A stretch of DNA of 64,000 bases from Tistlia consotensis USBA 355 (GCF_900177295.1 NZ_FWZX01000011.1:1-64000); one strand, 5' to 3'. Positions 25,166-34,319 are shown, numbered from the stretch's first letter. A program made the numbers and translations. Notes: generated by a model from the letters alone, not told the origin.

Positions 25166-26911
25166 ATGTCGGCGGCGTCGCCCGACCTTTCGTCGCGTCG
25201 TCTGAAGCGGGTCACGCTGTTCGGCAGCCTGGCCATCGCCGTCCTGCTCGTGCTGTTCGTCGGCGCCAGCCTGTGGAGCGAGCGGCGCGAGACGCTGCGC
25301 GCCGCCGAGAACCTCGCGCTCAGCCAGCTGCAGTCCTTCGCCCATGCGATCGGCCTGACCCTGGTCGGCGTCGAGACGGTGCTCGACGTCGCGACCGCAC
25401 GGGTCGCCGCCGACGGACCGGGCGATCCCAGGCTCTCCGACTACCTGCACAACCTCGTCCGGCGCATCGGCAGCCTGCGGGCCGTCCTGGTGATCGACGG
25501 CGAGGGGCGGATCGTCGCCGATTCGCGGCCGGGCCGGCCGGCGGTCGGCTTCAATGCCGGATCGCGCAGCTACTACCTGCTGCCGCGCGCCGGGCGCATC
25601 GGCAAGATCTTCATCGGCCGGCCGGTGCTGTCGTTCCTCGACGGCCAGTGGGCGCTGCCGCTGTCCAAGGCGGTGCGCGGCCCGCAGGGCGAGCTGCTCG
25701 CCGTCGTGGTCGCCTCGATCTCGCCGCGCAGCCTCGCCGAGGGCGTCCCCGCCAGCGACATCGACCAGAACCGCCGGGCCCTGCTAGCGCGCGCCGACGG
25801 GGCGCTGCTGATGCAGCTGCCCGGCAACGGCTTCTGGCCGCGCACCAGCCTGGCGGACACGCCGCTGTTCGAGCAGCATCTGCGCCGGGACGGCCTGGGC
25901 GTCTTCGAGACCTCCTCGCTGTTCGACGACAAGCGGCGGCTGGTCGCCTACCGGCGGCTCGAGGGCTTCCCGCTGGTCGCGGCGGTCGGCCTGACGGACG
26001 CCTTCGTGCTGCAGAGGTTCTGGTCCCACCTCTTCGGCTTCACCGGGCTGCTGCTCGTCGCCCTCGCCGTGCTGACCGGCGCGACGGTGCTGCAGCTGCG
26101 CTCGGTCTCGGCGATGAGCCGCCGCAACCGCGAGCTGGCCCAGGCCTACCGCATCGCCTACGGCGCCAACCGGGCGAAATCGCAGTTCCTGGCGCGCATG
26201 AGCCACGACCTGCGCACCCCGCTCAATGCCATCGCCGGCTTTTCGGAGCTGATGACCCTCGGCATCCTGGGGCCGCTGCCGGAGCGCTACCGCCAATACG
26301 CCGAGCACATCCGCTCGAGCTCGCTGCACCTGCATTCGCTGGTCCAGGACCTGCTCGACCTGTCGCGCGCCGAGTCGGGGCGGCTGACGCTCAACGACGA
26401 GGAGGCGGTGGCGATCGGCAAGCTGGTCGAGGACTGCCTGAACCTGATGGAGGGGGCCGCGCGCGACCGCTCTGTGCGGCTGGACAACCGCCTGCCGAGC
26501 GAGACGCCGCGGGTCTACTGCGATCCGATCCGGATCAAGCAGATCCTGATCAACCTGCTGACCAACGCCGCCGACTACCTGCAGCCCGGCGCCGTGGTGC
26601 GCCTGGAGCTGGAGCGCGGCGCCGAGGGCGACCTGCGGCTGGTCGTCGCCGACGACGGGCCGGGCATCGCGCCCGAGATCCTGGCGGCCGCCCAGGGCGA
26701 CGACGAGCAGCTCGATCCCCTGGTCGCCGCCAAGACCCGGGGCAGCGGCCTGGGCCTGTCGATCGCCTTCGCCCTGGCGCGCCTCCACGGCGGCGTGCTG
26801 GAGATCGACAGCGGGCCGGACCGCGGCACCTGCGCCGTGCTGCGGCTGCCCGCGAGTCGGGTGCTCGCCACGACCTCGGCGACCGAACCGGGCCTGCGCG
26901 AGGTCGGCTGA
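25166..26911 (+). CDS. Membrane sensor histidine kinase
   Basis: 581 residues. A first membrane helix (AIAVLLVLFVGASLW, about 20-36) is followed by ~250 periplasmic residues resembling a dCache/PAS sensor (VLVIDGEGRIVADSRPGRPA). The second helix is near 290-311. HisKA is FLARMSHDLRTPLNAI with phospho-acceptor His347. The HATPase domain has NLLTNAADYL (N box), VADDGPGIAPE (G1) and SGLGLSIAFALARLHGG (G2). No response regulator is adjacent, so this is an orphan kinase. The periplasmic signal is unknown. Confidence 0.9.
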   Translation: MSAASPDLSSRRLKRVTLFGSLAIAVLLVLFVGASLWSERRETLRAAENLALSQLQSFAHAIGLTLVGVETVLDVATARVAADGPGDPRLSDYLHNLVRRIGSLRAVLVIDGEGRIVADSRPGRPAVGFNAGSRSYYLLPRAGRIGKIFIGRPVLSFLDGQWALPLSKAVRGPQGELLAVVVASISPRSLAEGVPASDIDQNRRALLARADGALLMQLPGNGFWPRTSLADTPLFEQHLRRDGLGVFETSSLFDDKRRLVAYRRLEGFPLVAAVGLTDAFVLQRFWSHLFGFTGLLLVALAVLTGATVLQLRSVSAMSRRNRELAQAYRIAYGANRAKSQFLARMSHDLRTPLNAIAGFSELMTLGILGPLPERYRQYAEHIRSSSLHLHSLVQDLLDLSRAESGRLTLNDEEAVAIGKLVEDCLNLMEGAARDRSVRLDNRLPSETPRVYCDPIRIKQILINLLTNAADYLQPGAVVRLELERGAEGDLRLVVADDGPGIAPEILAAAQGDDEQLDPLVAAKTRGSGLGLSIAFALARLHGGVLEIDSGPDRGTCAVLRLPASRVLATTSATEPGLREVG

Positions 26912-27129
26912 GCCTATATCCTGATGGTAGAATACGGGGCCGGGCTGCACCGCCCGGGCGATTCTGCCGGGCCGCTTTCGACTGTTCCCGGCCGTCGCTC
27001 GAACGGCGAGGGCGAGAGGACGGCCCGCGGGCCGAGACCGGGACGACGCGGGCCTCGGCGTCTGGAGCGGGATCCTTGCGGACCGGAAGGGCGCGGGAAG
27101 GCCGGCGCCCCGGCCCGGGGGATCGGGTG
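26912..27129. other. 218-bp gap between convergent genes, no gene seen
   Basis: Between the histidine kinase stop and the DUF465 stop. A 69-codon frame on the plus strand (from 26924) has low-complexity Arg/Gly/Pro composition and no ribosome site, so I do not call it. GC-rich stretches could fold, but no clean terminator is evident. Confidence 0.5.
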
Positions 27130-27297
27130 CTAGTGCAGTTCGTGCTGAGCGATTTCGTCCTTGATGCGCAGCTTCTCGCGCTTCAGGGCGTGCAGGGTGG
27201 TCTCGTCGGGGTGGGGTCGGAGGCTCTCCTTCTCGATCTGCTGCTCCAACTCCGCATGCTTGGCGCGAAGAGCGTCGACGTGCTCCTGCAAAGACAT
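27130..27297 (-). CDS. DUF465/YdcH-family small protein
   Basis: 55 residues starting at the ATG at 27295-27297. It reads MSLQEHVDALRAKHAEL with a C-terminal LHALKREKLRIKDEIAQHE, the two-helix hairpin of the YdcH/DUF465 family. Proteins of this family are small, cytoplasmic and of unestablished role. GGGAGACGGGTCCC precedes the start. A second, longer family member lies at 29805. Confidence 0.85.
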   Translation of the reverse strand: MSLQEHVDALRAKHAELEQQIEKESLRPHPDETTLHALKREKLRIKDEIAQHELH

Positions 27298-27432
27298 GGG
27301 ACCCGTCTCCCTTTAGTTTGACAGCCGTTCATGCTAACGCCGGCTCGGCTGGGGTGCCAAGCGGCCTCCCCCTCTAACTTGTGGATTTCCGATCCGGCTT
27401 CAATCGGGCGGGTGGATGGTGAGAACGGGGCG

Positions 27433-28062
27433 ATGGGCAGGACGGCACGGCTGATCGTCGGCATCACCGGCGCGAGCGGCGCGGTCTACGGCGTTCGCCT
27501 GCTCCAGGCCCTGCGCCCGCTGCCGGTCGAGACCCACCTGGTGGTCAGCCGCTCGGCCGAGGTCACGCTGGCCTACGAGACCGACATGAAGCTCGCCGAG
27601 GTCCAGGCGCTCGCCGACGTGGTGCATCCGGTCGAGGACATCGGCGCGCCGATCGCCAGCGGCTCGTTCCGCACGCTCGGCATGGTCATCGCGCCCTGCT
27701 CGGTCCGCAGCCTTTCCGAGATCGCCTGCGGGGTCACGGCCAGCCTGCTGACCCGCGCCGCCGACGTCGTGCTGAAGGAGCGCCGGCGCCTGGTGCTGAT
27801 GGTCCGCGAGACGCCGCTGCACAGCGGCCATCTGCGCAGCCTGCTGGCGCTGTCCGAGATGGGCGCGGTGATCGCGCCGCCGGTGCCGGCCTTCTATGCC
27901 AACCCGGGCAGCATCGAGGAGCTGGTCGACCAGTCCGTCGGCCGGGTCCTCGACCTCTTCGAGCTCGACAGCCCGCTGGTCCGCCGCTGGGGCGAGCCCG
28001 GGCCGGACGGCCGCGTCGAGCGCGCCGCCAAGCGGCGGGGGAAGAAGTCGCTCCTCTCCTGA
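27433..28062 (+). CDS. ubiX: Flavin prenyltransferase UbiX
   Basis: 209 residues from the ATG at 27433. IVGITGASGAVYGVRLLQAL is the FMN-binding loop, VVSRSAEVTL follows, and MVIAPCSVRSLSEIACGVT and LVLMVRETPLHSGHLRSLL are signature segments. UbiX makes prenylated FMN for the UbiD decarboxylase of ubiquinone synthesis or related decarboxylases. No ubiD is nearby. The frame runs 34 codons further upstream but has no family similarity there. Confidence 0.94.
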   Translation: MGRTARLIVGITGASGAVYGVRLLQALRPLPVETHLVVSRSAEVTLAYETDMKLAEVQALADVVHPVEDIGAPIASGSFRTLGMVIAPCSVRSLSEIACGVTASLLTRAADVVLKERRRLVLMVRETPLHSGHLRSLLALSEMGAVIAPPVPAFYANPGSIEELVDQSVGRVLDLFELDSPLVRRWGEPGPDGRVERAAKRRGKKSLLS

Positions 28063-28074
28063 GGGGGCGCGGTG

Positions 28075-28575
28075 TCAGTCGAGCGCCGACAGCAGCGCCG
28101 CCAGCTCCGGGGCCTCCGCGCCGGCGTAGGCCAGCAGGTTGGCCTGCGCCGCCTCGCGGTCGGCGGCGGCCGGCGCCAGCGGCAGGGCCTCGTGCAGCAG
28201 GTCCTGCTCCAGCCGCTCGGCCTCCAGCTCGTCGCGCTTGATCCGCTGGCGCAGGGCCTCGTGCCCCGCGCCGGGCAAGCCCTTCAGCCGGCGCCTGACG
28301 CTGCGTAGCGGCCGCACCACCTGCTCGTGCCAGGGCGCCGCGGCGGCCAGCAGGGCCGCCAGTTCGCCGGCCTCCAGGCGCCGGCCGCAGCGGCCGGCCC
28401 AGAGGCAGAACAGCAGCAGGTTGACGTCGAGGCCCAGGCGGTCCTGCAGGGCCAGGCAGGCCTCGGCGACGCCGGGCCGAGCGTAGGTCGCGAGCGAGAA
28501 GGCCCAGAAGGGGTTCGACCCGGCGCGCGGCCCGGCGCGCGGCCCGGCGCGCGGTTCGGGCGGGACGCCGCTCAG
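28075..28575 (-). CDS. TIGR02444-family protein (apparent CTG start)
   Basis: 166 residues if begun at CTG 28573-28575. The conserved body is NPFWAFSLATYARPGVAEAC, QDRLGLDVNLLLFCLWAG and RIKRDELEAERLEQDLL, typical of the TIGR02444 family of unknown function. In frame upstream of the conserved FWAFSL there is no ATG, GTG or TTG. A CTG overlaps the phosphofructokinase stop (CTGA) and is preceded by GAGGA with a 6-nt spacer. The only canonical start inside (GTG at 28320) would delete half the domain. A 12-bp unit repeated three times (28521-28556) encodes RAGP repeats near the N-terminus. Confidence 0.78.
   Translation of the reverse strand: MSGVPPEPRAGPRAGPRAGSNPFWAFSLATYARPGVAEACLALQDRLGLDVNLLLFCLWAGRCGRRLEAGELAALLAAAAPWHEQVVRPLRSVRRRLKGLPGAGHEALRQRIKRDELEAERLEQDLLHEALPLAPAAADREAAQANLLAYAGAEAPELAALLSALD
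28521..28556 (-). repeat. Three 12-bp tandem repeats inside the TIGR02444 gene
   Basis: Units cggcgcgcggcc at 28521-28532 and 28533-28544, and cggcgcgcggtt at 28545-28556. On the coding strand they give three in-frame Arg-Ala-Gly-Pro blocks just before the conserved domain. Because the unit is a multiple of three, copy-number change would only lengthen a linker. Confidence 0.85.
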
Positions 28576-29672
28576 GACGGATCCTCGCCGACGTAGATGC
28601 CGAGGCCGCGCGCGGTGTGCACCAGGGCCCCCTGCGGGTCGACTCGGTGCGGCCGGTCGACGACCTCGGCGAGCGGCAGGTCGACGACGTTGCGCCCGCT
28701 CCAGGCGACCATGCGGTCGCTCTGCCCGGCGGCCAGCAGGTCGACGGCATGGACGCCGAAGATCGAGGCCATCAGGCGGTCGCGCGGCGTCGGCGTGCCG
28801 CCGCGCTGGACGTGGCCGAGCACGGTCACGCGCACCTCGGCTCCCGTCGTCTCGGCGATCCGCCGGCCTATGTAGTGGCCGACGCCGCCGTAGAGCGCCT
28901 GGCCCGAGTCGCTGTGACCCTGGACCACCGGCGTGCCGTCCTCGCGGCGCACCGCCTCGGCGACCACGACCAGGGCGAAGTTGCGGTCCTCGGCGCGCAG
29001 CGCGTTGATCTTCCCGGCGATGCCCTCGATCCGGTAGGGCAGCTCCGGGATGATGATCACGTCGGCGCCGCCCGAGATGCCGGCCGACAGCGCGATGTGG
29101 CCGGCGTCGCGGCCCATGACCTCCAGCACCATGACCCGGTCGTGGCTGGCCGCCGTCGGCTGCAGCCGGTCCAGGGCGTCGGTCGCGACCCAGAGGGCCG
29201 TCGCGTGGCCGATCGCGACCTCGGTGCCGACGACGTCGTTGTCGATCGTCTTGGGGATGCCGATCAGCGGGATGCCGCCCTGCTGGGCGAGGCGCCGCAG
29301 GATCGACAGCGAGCCGTCGCCGCCGATGCCGATCAGGCCGTCCAGCTCGAGGGCCCGGAAGCCTTCGATGATCTCGTCCGAGCGGTCCCTGACCGTACCG
29401 TCGGGGTAGGGGAAGGCGAAGGGGTCGCCCTTGTTCGTGGTGCCGAGGATCGTGCCGGCCATGCGCAGCAGCATGCCTTCGAAGCGGTGCGGCGTCAGCG
29501 TCTCGGCCTCCGGCGGCCGCGACAGCAGGCCGGCCGTGCCCTTGTGCAGGCCGACAACCTGCCAGCCCTGGCCCTCGACGGCGCGGTGGACCACGGCGCG
29601 GATCGCCGCGTTGAGGCCGGCGCAGTCACCGCCGCTGGTCAGCAGGCCGATGCGTTTCTTGCCCTTGTGCAG
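28572..29672 (-). CDS. pfkA: 6-phosphofructokinase (apparent CTG start)
   Basis: 366 residues from CTG 29670-29672. The conserved N-terminal KRIGLLTSGGDCAGLNAAIR lies before the first GTG (29594), so translation must start earlier. Between an in-frame TAG (near 29743) and the CTG there is no ATG, GTG or TTG, and AGGAGG sits 5 nt before the CTG. GIGGDGSL (Gly at the position that sets ATP use) and PKTIDND (Lys where classic ATP enzymes have Gly) give the mixed signature of group III PFKs. VMGRDAGHIAL and GHVQRGG complete the active site. ATP-dependent phosphorylation of fructose-6-P is the likely reaction. Confidence 0.88.
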   Translation of the reverse strand: MHKGKKRIGLLTSGGDCAGLNAAIRAVVHRAVEGQGWQVVGLHKGTAGLLSRPPEAETLTPHRFEGMLLRMAGTILGTTNKGDPFAFPYPDGTVRDRSDEIIEGFRALELDGLIGIGGDGSLSILRRLAQQGGIPLIGIPKTIDNDVVGTEVAIGHATALWVATDALDRLQPTAASHDRVMVLEVMGRDAGHIALSAGISGGADVIIIPELPYRIEGIAGKINALRAEDRNFALVVVAEAVRREDGTPVVQGHSDSGQALYGGVGHYIGRRIAETTGAEVRVTVLGHVQRGGTPTPRDRLMASIFGVHAVDLLAAGQSDRMVAWSGRNVVDLPLAEVVDRPHRVDPQGALVHTARGLGIYVGEDPS

Positions 29673-29742
29673 TTCCGCCTCCTCTCGATCGCCCGGTGGG
29701 TTCCGCGCCGCCGGCGCGCTACGATCCGCGGCGCGTCTGAAC

Positions 29743-29748
29743 TATACT
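29743..29748 (+). promoter_or_regulatory. Candidate -10 element between pfk and the second DUF465 gene
   Basis: TATACT stands out in GC-rich DNA (ctgaactatactacagg), 57 bp before the DUF465 start. Read on the minus strand the same bases give TATAGT, so one site could serve either direction. No good -35 at proper spacing was seen. Confidence 0.3.
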
Positions 29749-29804
29749 ACAGGCGCCGGTCGTGGTTCTAAGCCGGCCGGCGCCACCCCGAGATGAGGAC
29801 CCTG

Positions 29805-30026
29805 ATGAACGATGACGGCGAGTGGGACGACGAGCGGGCTTCGCTGCACGCGCGTTTGCAGCGGCTCAAGCTCGAACATCGCGACCTCGACGACGTCATC
29901 GACCGCCTGCTCGAGCACGCGCCCTTCGACCAGCTGCAGCTGCAGCGGCTGAAGAAGCGCAAGCTACTGCTCAAGGACGAGATCGCCCGGCTCGAGGATC
30001 AGTTGACCCCCGACATTATCGCCTGA
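29805..30026 (+). CDS. DUF465/YdcH-family small protein
   Basis: 73 residues from the ATG at 29805, preceded by TGAGGA at 6 nt. An ATG four codons earlier lacks such a site. The helical hairpin is ARLQRLKLEHRDLDDVI and LKKRKLLLKDEIARLEDQL, ending PDIIA, as in YdcH. Function not known. It is the second family member in 2.7 kb; the two share the family pattern but not close identity. It converges on the diguanylate cyclase gene, 16 bp away. Confidence 0.85.
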   Translation: MNDDGEWDDERASLHARLQRLKLEHRDLDDVIDRLLEHAPFDQLQLQRLKKRKLLLKDEIARLEDQLTPDIIA

Positions 30027-30042
30027 CCGGTCGAGGGAAGCT

Positions 30043-30789
30043 CTAGCGGGTCGTCGCGCTGGCCAGCTTGTGCGCGTACATCTTCTGGTCGGCGGCGTGC
30101 AGGGCGTCGTCGACATGTTCGCCGCTCGAGAAGGCATGGACGCCGACCGAGATGCCGACCTGGAGCAGGTCGCCCTTGTGCTCAAGCGGCGTGTCGACGA
30201 TCGAGCTGGCCAGCTCGTGGCCCTTGGCCTCGCCGGCTTCGGCGTTGGCCTGCATCAGGATCACGCCGAACTCGTCGCCGCCGAGGCGCCCGACCACGTC
30301 GGAGCTGCGCAGGTTGCGCAGCAGGACCTCGGCGACGTGCTTCAGCACGGCGTCGCCGACGCTGTGGCCGTAGCTGTCGTTGATCTGCTTCATGCCGTTG
30401 ACGTCGAAGTAGAGCACGCTGCCCGGCACGCCGTAGCGCTCGGAATAGGCCATGAAGCGGCTGAGCTCGCGCACGAAGGCGCGACGATTGACCACAGGCA
30501 CCAGCGGGTCCTGATCCGACAGCTCCTCCAGGAAGCCGATGCGCTTCTTCGCCTGCTCCAGCTCCTCGCGCAGCCGGTGCACCTCGTTCATCAGCTGGCC
30601 GAGGGCGGCGCGCACCTTGGGCGTGAGCTCGGGCTCCGGCACGCCCATGACGGAGGTCACGTCGGCCGGCGCCCTGACCTCCGTGGCGGCGGCAGGGGCC
30701 GCGGGCGCGGCCGGGCGAGCGGCACCGACCCCGGCGACCGCGCCGGTACCCCCCAGAGGCCGCGTCGACGACGTCCTGCTGACCTTCAT
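30043..30789 (-). CDS. GGDEF-domain diguanylate cyclase
   Basis: 248 residues. A ~55-residue Ala/Pro-rich N-terminal tail is followed by a helical coil (LGQLMNEVHRLREELEQAKK) and a GGDEF domain. The active site GRLGGDEFGV is at about 167-176 and an inhibitory I-site RSSD at 161-164, five residues before it, as in product-inhibited cyclases. It should make cyclic-di-GMP. No sensor or membrane domain is present, so the tail and coil probably direct partners or dimerisation. The true start is the ATG at 30787-30789. Confidence 0.88.
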   Translation of the reverse strand: MKVSRTSSTRPLGGTGAVAGVGAARPAAPAAPAAATEVRAPADVTSVMGVPEPELTPKVRAALGQLMNEVHRLREELEQAKKRIGFLEELSDQDPLVPVVNRRAFVRELSRFMAYSERYGVPGSVLYFDVNGMKQINDSYGHSVGDAVLKHVAEVLLRNLRSSDVVGRLGGDEFGVILMQANAEAGEAKGHELASSIVDTPLEHKGDLLQVGISVGVHAFSSGEHVDDALHAADQKMYAHKLASATTR

Positions 30790-31064
30790 GCGGCTTCCTT
30801 CGGACCTCTTCCGGTGGCGGGCGTCCCGATTGCGTCCGGGCGCAGCTTGTCCCGTCGGAAGGTTAGTCCGGCAAAGGTAAACGCTTCGTTCATTTCTCGC
30901 CTTCGGCGCCGCTTTGCGGCAGTCTCCGCCGGCACGCCGGCTTGGGCTTGTCAGCGCAACCGGCGATTTCGATAATGCGGCCCCTCGCTTCGACGGAGCG
31001 TGCGGGGGTCCGGCGCAGGGGCGCGCGGGACGCATCAGGCGGGGCGGGGACGGACGAAGGGATC

Positions 31065-31562
31065 ATGGAGGGCAGCGCACAGCCGGTCGGTATCGTCATG
31101 GGCAGCCAGTCGGACTGGCCGACCCTGCGCGTCGCGGCCGAGGTGCTCGAGGCTCTGGGCGTCGGCCACGAGGCGCGCATCGTCTCGGCCCACCGGACGC
31201 CGGACCGCCTGGTCGACTACGCCAAGGGCGCGAAGGCGCGCGGTCTGCGGGTGATCATTGCCGGCGCCGGCGGCGCGGCCCATCTTCCCGGCATGATTGC
31301 CTCCATGACAACCCTGCCGGTGCTCGGCGTGCCGGTCCAGTCGCGGGCGCTCAAGGGCCTCGATTCGCTGCTGTCGATCGTCCAGATGCCGGGGGGCGTG
31401 CCGGTCGGCACGCTCGCCATCGGCGAATCGGGCGCCCGCAACGCCGGGCTGCTCGCCGCCTCGATCCTGGCGCTGTCCGATCCGGCGCTCGACGAGCGGC
31501 TCGAGCGCTGGCGGCAGGCGCAGAGCGACTCCGTGGCCGAGACCCCGCGCGACGATGCCTAG
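31065..31562 (+). CDS. purE: 5-(carboxyamino)imidazole ribonucleotide mutase PurE
   Basis: 165 residues from the ATG at 31065. [28 protein letters not shown] and [16 protein letters not shown] form the active-site loops of class I PurE. It moves the carboxyl group of N5-CAIR to make CAIR in purine synthesis. The frame extends 41 codons upstream without family similarity. It overlaps purK by eight bases. Confidence 0.95.
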   Translation: MEGSAQPVGIVMGSQSDWPTLRVAAEVLEALGVGHEARIVSAHRTPDRLVDYAKGAKARGLRVIIAGAGGAAHLPGMIASMTTLPVLGVPVQSRALKGLDSLLSIVQMPGGVPVGTLAIGESGARNAGLLAASILALSDPALDERLERWRQAQSDSVAETPRDDA

Positions 31563-32661
31563 AGCCCGCAAGGCACCGATCGCGCCGGGCGCCACCGTCG
31601 GCATCCTGGGCAGCGGCCAGCTCGGCCGCATGATCGCCCTCGATGCCGCGCGGCTCGGCTACCGCAGCCACGTCTTCGGGCCGGGCGCCGACGATCCGGC
31701 GATGCAGGTCACCAACCGGGCGACGGCGGCCGCCTACGACGACGAGGCGGCCCTGGCCGCCTTCGCCGCCGCCTGCGACGTCATCACCTACGAGTTCGAG
31801 AACGTGCCCTACGCGACCGCGGCCTTCCTGGCCGACCGGGCGCTGGTGCGGCCCGGGCCGAAGGTCCTGCAGATCTGCCAGGACCGGCTGCGCGAGAAGG
31901 ACTTCTGCAATTCGATCGGCGCGCCGACGACCCGCTATGTCGAGGTCGGCGGGCCCGAGGCCGTGGCCCGCGAGCTGCGCGAGCTCGGCGCGCCGGCGAT
32001 CCTGAAGAGCGCCGTCATGGGCTACGACGGCAAGGGCCAGGTCCTGGTCAAGGCCGACAGCGACCCCAAGGCGGCCTGGGAGCAGATGGCCGGCCACGCG
32101 CCCGACGCGATCGGCATCCTGGAGGCCCTGGTCGACTTCCGCATGGAGATCTCGGTGATCGCCGCGCGCGGCCTCGACGGCCAGATCATGACCTACGTGC
32201 CGGTCGAGAACCGCCACCGCCACCACATCCTCGACGAGACCCTGGCGCCGGCGCGCCTGCCGCCGGCGCTCTCGGACAAGGCCGAGGGCCTGGCCCGGCT
32301 GATCGCCGAGAAGCTGGAGCTGGTCGGCCTGGTCGCGGTCGAGATGTTCGTCACCTCCGACGACCGCATCCTGATCAACGAGCTGGCGCCGCGGCCGCAC
32401 AACTCCGGTCACTGGACCATCGACGCCTGCGTCACCTCGCAGTTCGAGCAGCTGGTCCGCGCCGTCTGCGGCCTGCCGCTCGGCTCGACCCAGCGCCACG
32501 CCGACGCGATCATGAAGAACCTGATGGGCGACGAGGTGAGCCGCTGGCTCGACGCGGTCGGCGAGCCGAACTCCAAGCTGCACCTCTACGGCAAGGCCGA
32601 GCCGCGGCCCGGCCGCAAGATGGGCCACGTCACCCGGCTGCTGCCGAAGCGCGAGGGCTAG
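31555..32661 (+). CDS. purK: 5-(carboxyamino)imidazole ribonucleotide synthase PurK
   Basis: 368 residues. [20 protein letters not shown] at the N-terminus, [22 protein letters not shown] and [19 protein letters not shown] are hallmarks of the ATP-grasp enzyme. It carboxylates AIR with bicarbonate and ATP, feeding PurE. The start overlaps the purE end (31555-31562), so the two are translationally coupled. Confidence 0.96.
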   Translation: MPRARKAPIAPGATVGILGSGQLGRMIALDAARLGYRSHVFGPGADDPAMQVTNRATAAAYDDEAALAAFAAACDVITYEFENVPYATAAFLADRALVRPGPKVLQICQDRLREKDFCNSIGAPTTRYVEVGGPEAVARELRELGAPAILKSAVMGYDGKGQVLVKADSDPKAAWEQMAGHAPDAIGILEALVDFRMEISVIAARGLDGQIMTYVPVENRHRHHILDETLAPARLPPALSDKAEGLARLIAEKLELVGLVAVEMFVTSDDRILINELAPRPHNSGHWTIDACVTSQFEQLVRAVCGLPLGSTQRHADAIMKNLMGDEVSRWLDAVGEPNSKLHLYGKAEPRPGRKMGHVTRLLPKREG

Positions 32662-32735
32662 AATCGTCCGACCAGGGGCCGAGGCGCCGGCCGCGCCGCT
32701 GCGCTGCGATCGGATCAGGCCCGGTCGTCCCGCCC

Positions 32736-34319
32736 TCAGAAGCTCAGCGGCTCGGCCTGCTTGATCTGCGGCAGGGCTCGGACCCGCTCCAGCACCGCCG
32801 CCGGCAGCGGCTCGTCGAGCTCGATGAGAGCGATCGCCTCGCCGCCGCGCTCGGCGCGGCCCAGGTTGAAGGTCGCGACGTTGATGCCGGCCTCGGCCAG
32901 GGTCCGCGACAGGTCGGCGATGGCGCCCGGCTTGTCGTTGTTGGTGATGTAGAGCATGTGCGGGCCGAGCTGGGCCTCGAGGTCGATGTCCTTGACCGAG
33001 ACCAGGCGCGGCTTGGTGCCGCCGAACAGCGTGCCGGCGACGCTGCGCTCCTGGCGCTCGGTGATCACCGTCACCCGCAGCAGGGTCTGGTAGTCGCAGT
33101 CGCGCTCGTGCTTGGTCTCGGCGACGTCGATGTCGCGCTGCCGCGCCAGCTCCTGGGCGTTGACCATGTTGACCGAGTCGAGCATCGGGCGCAGCAGCCC
33201 GACCAGGGCGATCTGGGTCAGCGGCCGGGTGTTCAGCGAGGCGACCTGGCCCTCGTACTCGATGCGCACGCCCTTGAGGCCGCTATGGGTCAGCTGGCCG
33301 GCGAAGGAGCCGAGCTGCTCGGCCAGCGTCATGTAGGGGCCCAGGCGCTTGGCGTCCTCGGCGGTCAGCGAGGGCATGTTGACGGCGTTGGAGACGGCGC
33401 CCGAGACCAGGAAGTCGGCCATCTGCTCGGCGACCTGGACCGCGACCTTCTCCTGCGCCTCGGCGGTCGAGGCGCCGAGGTGCGGCGTGCAGACCAGGTT
33501 CGGCGTGCCGAACAGCGCGTTCTCCTTGGCCGGCTCCTGCTCGAAGACGTCGAGCGCGGCGCCGGCGACCTGGCCCGAGTCGAGCGCCGCCTTGAGGTCG
33601 GCCTCGACGACCAGCCCGCCGCGCGCGCAGTTGATGATGCGCACGCCCTTCTTGCACTTGGCCAGGGCCTCGGCGTCGATGATGCCGCGGGTCTGGTCGG
33701 TCAGCGGCACGTGCAGCGTGACGATGTCGGAGCGCTTCAGCAGCTCGTCGAGCTCGACCTTCTCGACGCCCAGGTCGTCGGCGCGGTCCGGCGACAGGAA
33801 GGGATCGTAGGCGACGACCTTCATGCGCAGGCCGATCGCGCGGTCGGCGACGATCGCGCCGATGTTGCCGCAGCCGATCACGCCGAGCGTCTTGCCGGTC
33901 AGCTCGACGCCCATGAACTTCGACTTCTCCCACTTGCCGGCCTGGGTCGAGCGGTCGGCCTCGGGGATCTGGCGGGCGAGCGCCAGCATCAGCGAGATCG
34001 CGTGCTCGGCGGTGGTCACCGAGTTGCCGCCCGGGGTGTTCATCACCACGACGCCGAGCCGGGTCGCGGCCGGCACGTCGATGTTGTCGACGCCGATGCC
34101 GGCGCGGCCGACGATGCGCAGCTTGCCCGTGACGCCGGCCTCCAGCACCGCGGCGGTGACCTTGGAGGCCGAGCGCACCGCGATGCCGTCGTAGTCGGCG
34201 GCGGCGGCGACCAGCTCGTCCGGCTTCAGGCCGGTGCGGACGTCGGCCTCGATGCCGCGCTGCTGGAACACCTCGACGGCGAGCGGGCTGAGGTTGTCGG
34301 CGATGAGAACCTTGGGCAT
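32736..34319 (-). CDS. serA: D-3-phosphoglycerate dehydrogenase
   Basis: 527 residues, the long form with an extra regulatory domain. GVIGCGNIGAIVADRA is the NAD loop, INCARGGLV and HLGASTAEAQEK hold the active-site Arg/Glu/His region. The last ~80 residues (HMLYITNNDKPGAIADLSRT) are an ACT domain that commonly senses serine. It catalyses the first step of serine synthesis. serC is upstream on the same strand across an 89-bp gap with a stem-loop. Confidence 0.96.
   Translation of the reverse strand: MPKVLIADNLSPLAVEVFQQRGIEADVRTGLKPDELVAAAADYDGIAVRSASKVTAAVLEAGVTGKLRIVGRAGIGVDNIDVPAATRLGVVVMNTPGGNSVTTAEHAISLMLALARQIPEADRSTQAGKWEKSKFMGVELTGKTLGVIGCGNIGAIVADRAIGLRMKVVAYDPFLSPDRADDLGVEKVELDELLKRSDIVTLHVPLTDQTRGIIDAEALAKCKKGVRIINCARGGLVVEADLKAALDSGQVAGAALDVFEQEPAKENALFGTPNLVCTPHLGASTAEAQEKVAVQVAEQMADFLVSGAVSNAVNMPSLTAEDAKRLGPYMTLAEQLGSFAGQLTHSGLKGVRIEYEGQVASLNTRPLTQIALVGLLRPMLDSVNMVNAQELARQRDIDVAETKHERDCDYQTLLRVTVITERQERSVAGTLFGGTKPRLVSVKDIDLEAQLGPHMLYITNNDKPGAIADLSRTLAEAGINVATFNLGRAERGGEAIALIELDEPLPAAVLERVRALPQIKQAEPLSF

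Noticed and set aside
26924-27133. 69-codon plus-strand frame after the histidine kinase
   Set aside because: No ribosome site, low-complexity composition, overlaps the end of the DUF465 gene.
28521-28556. Possible small CRISPR-like or phase-variable array
   Set aside because: Only three 12-bp units without spacers, in frame inside a gene; length changes would not shift the frame.
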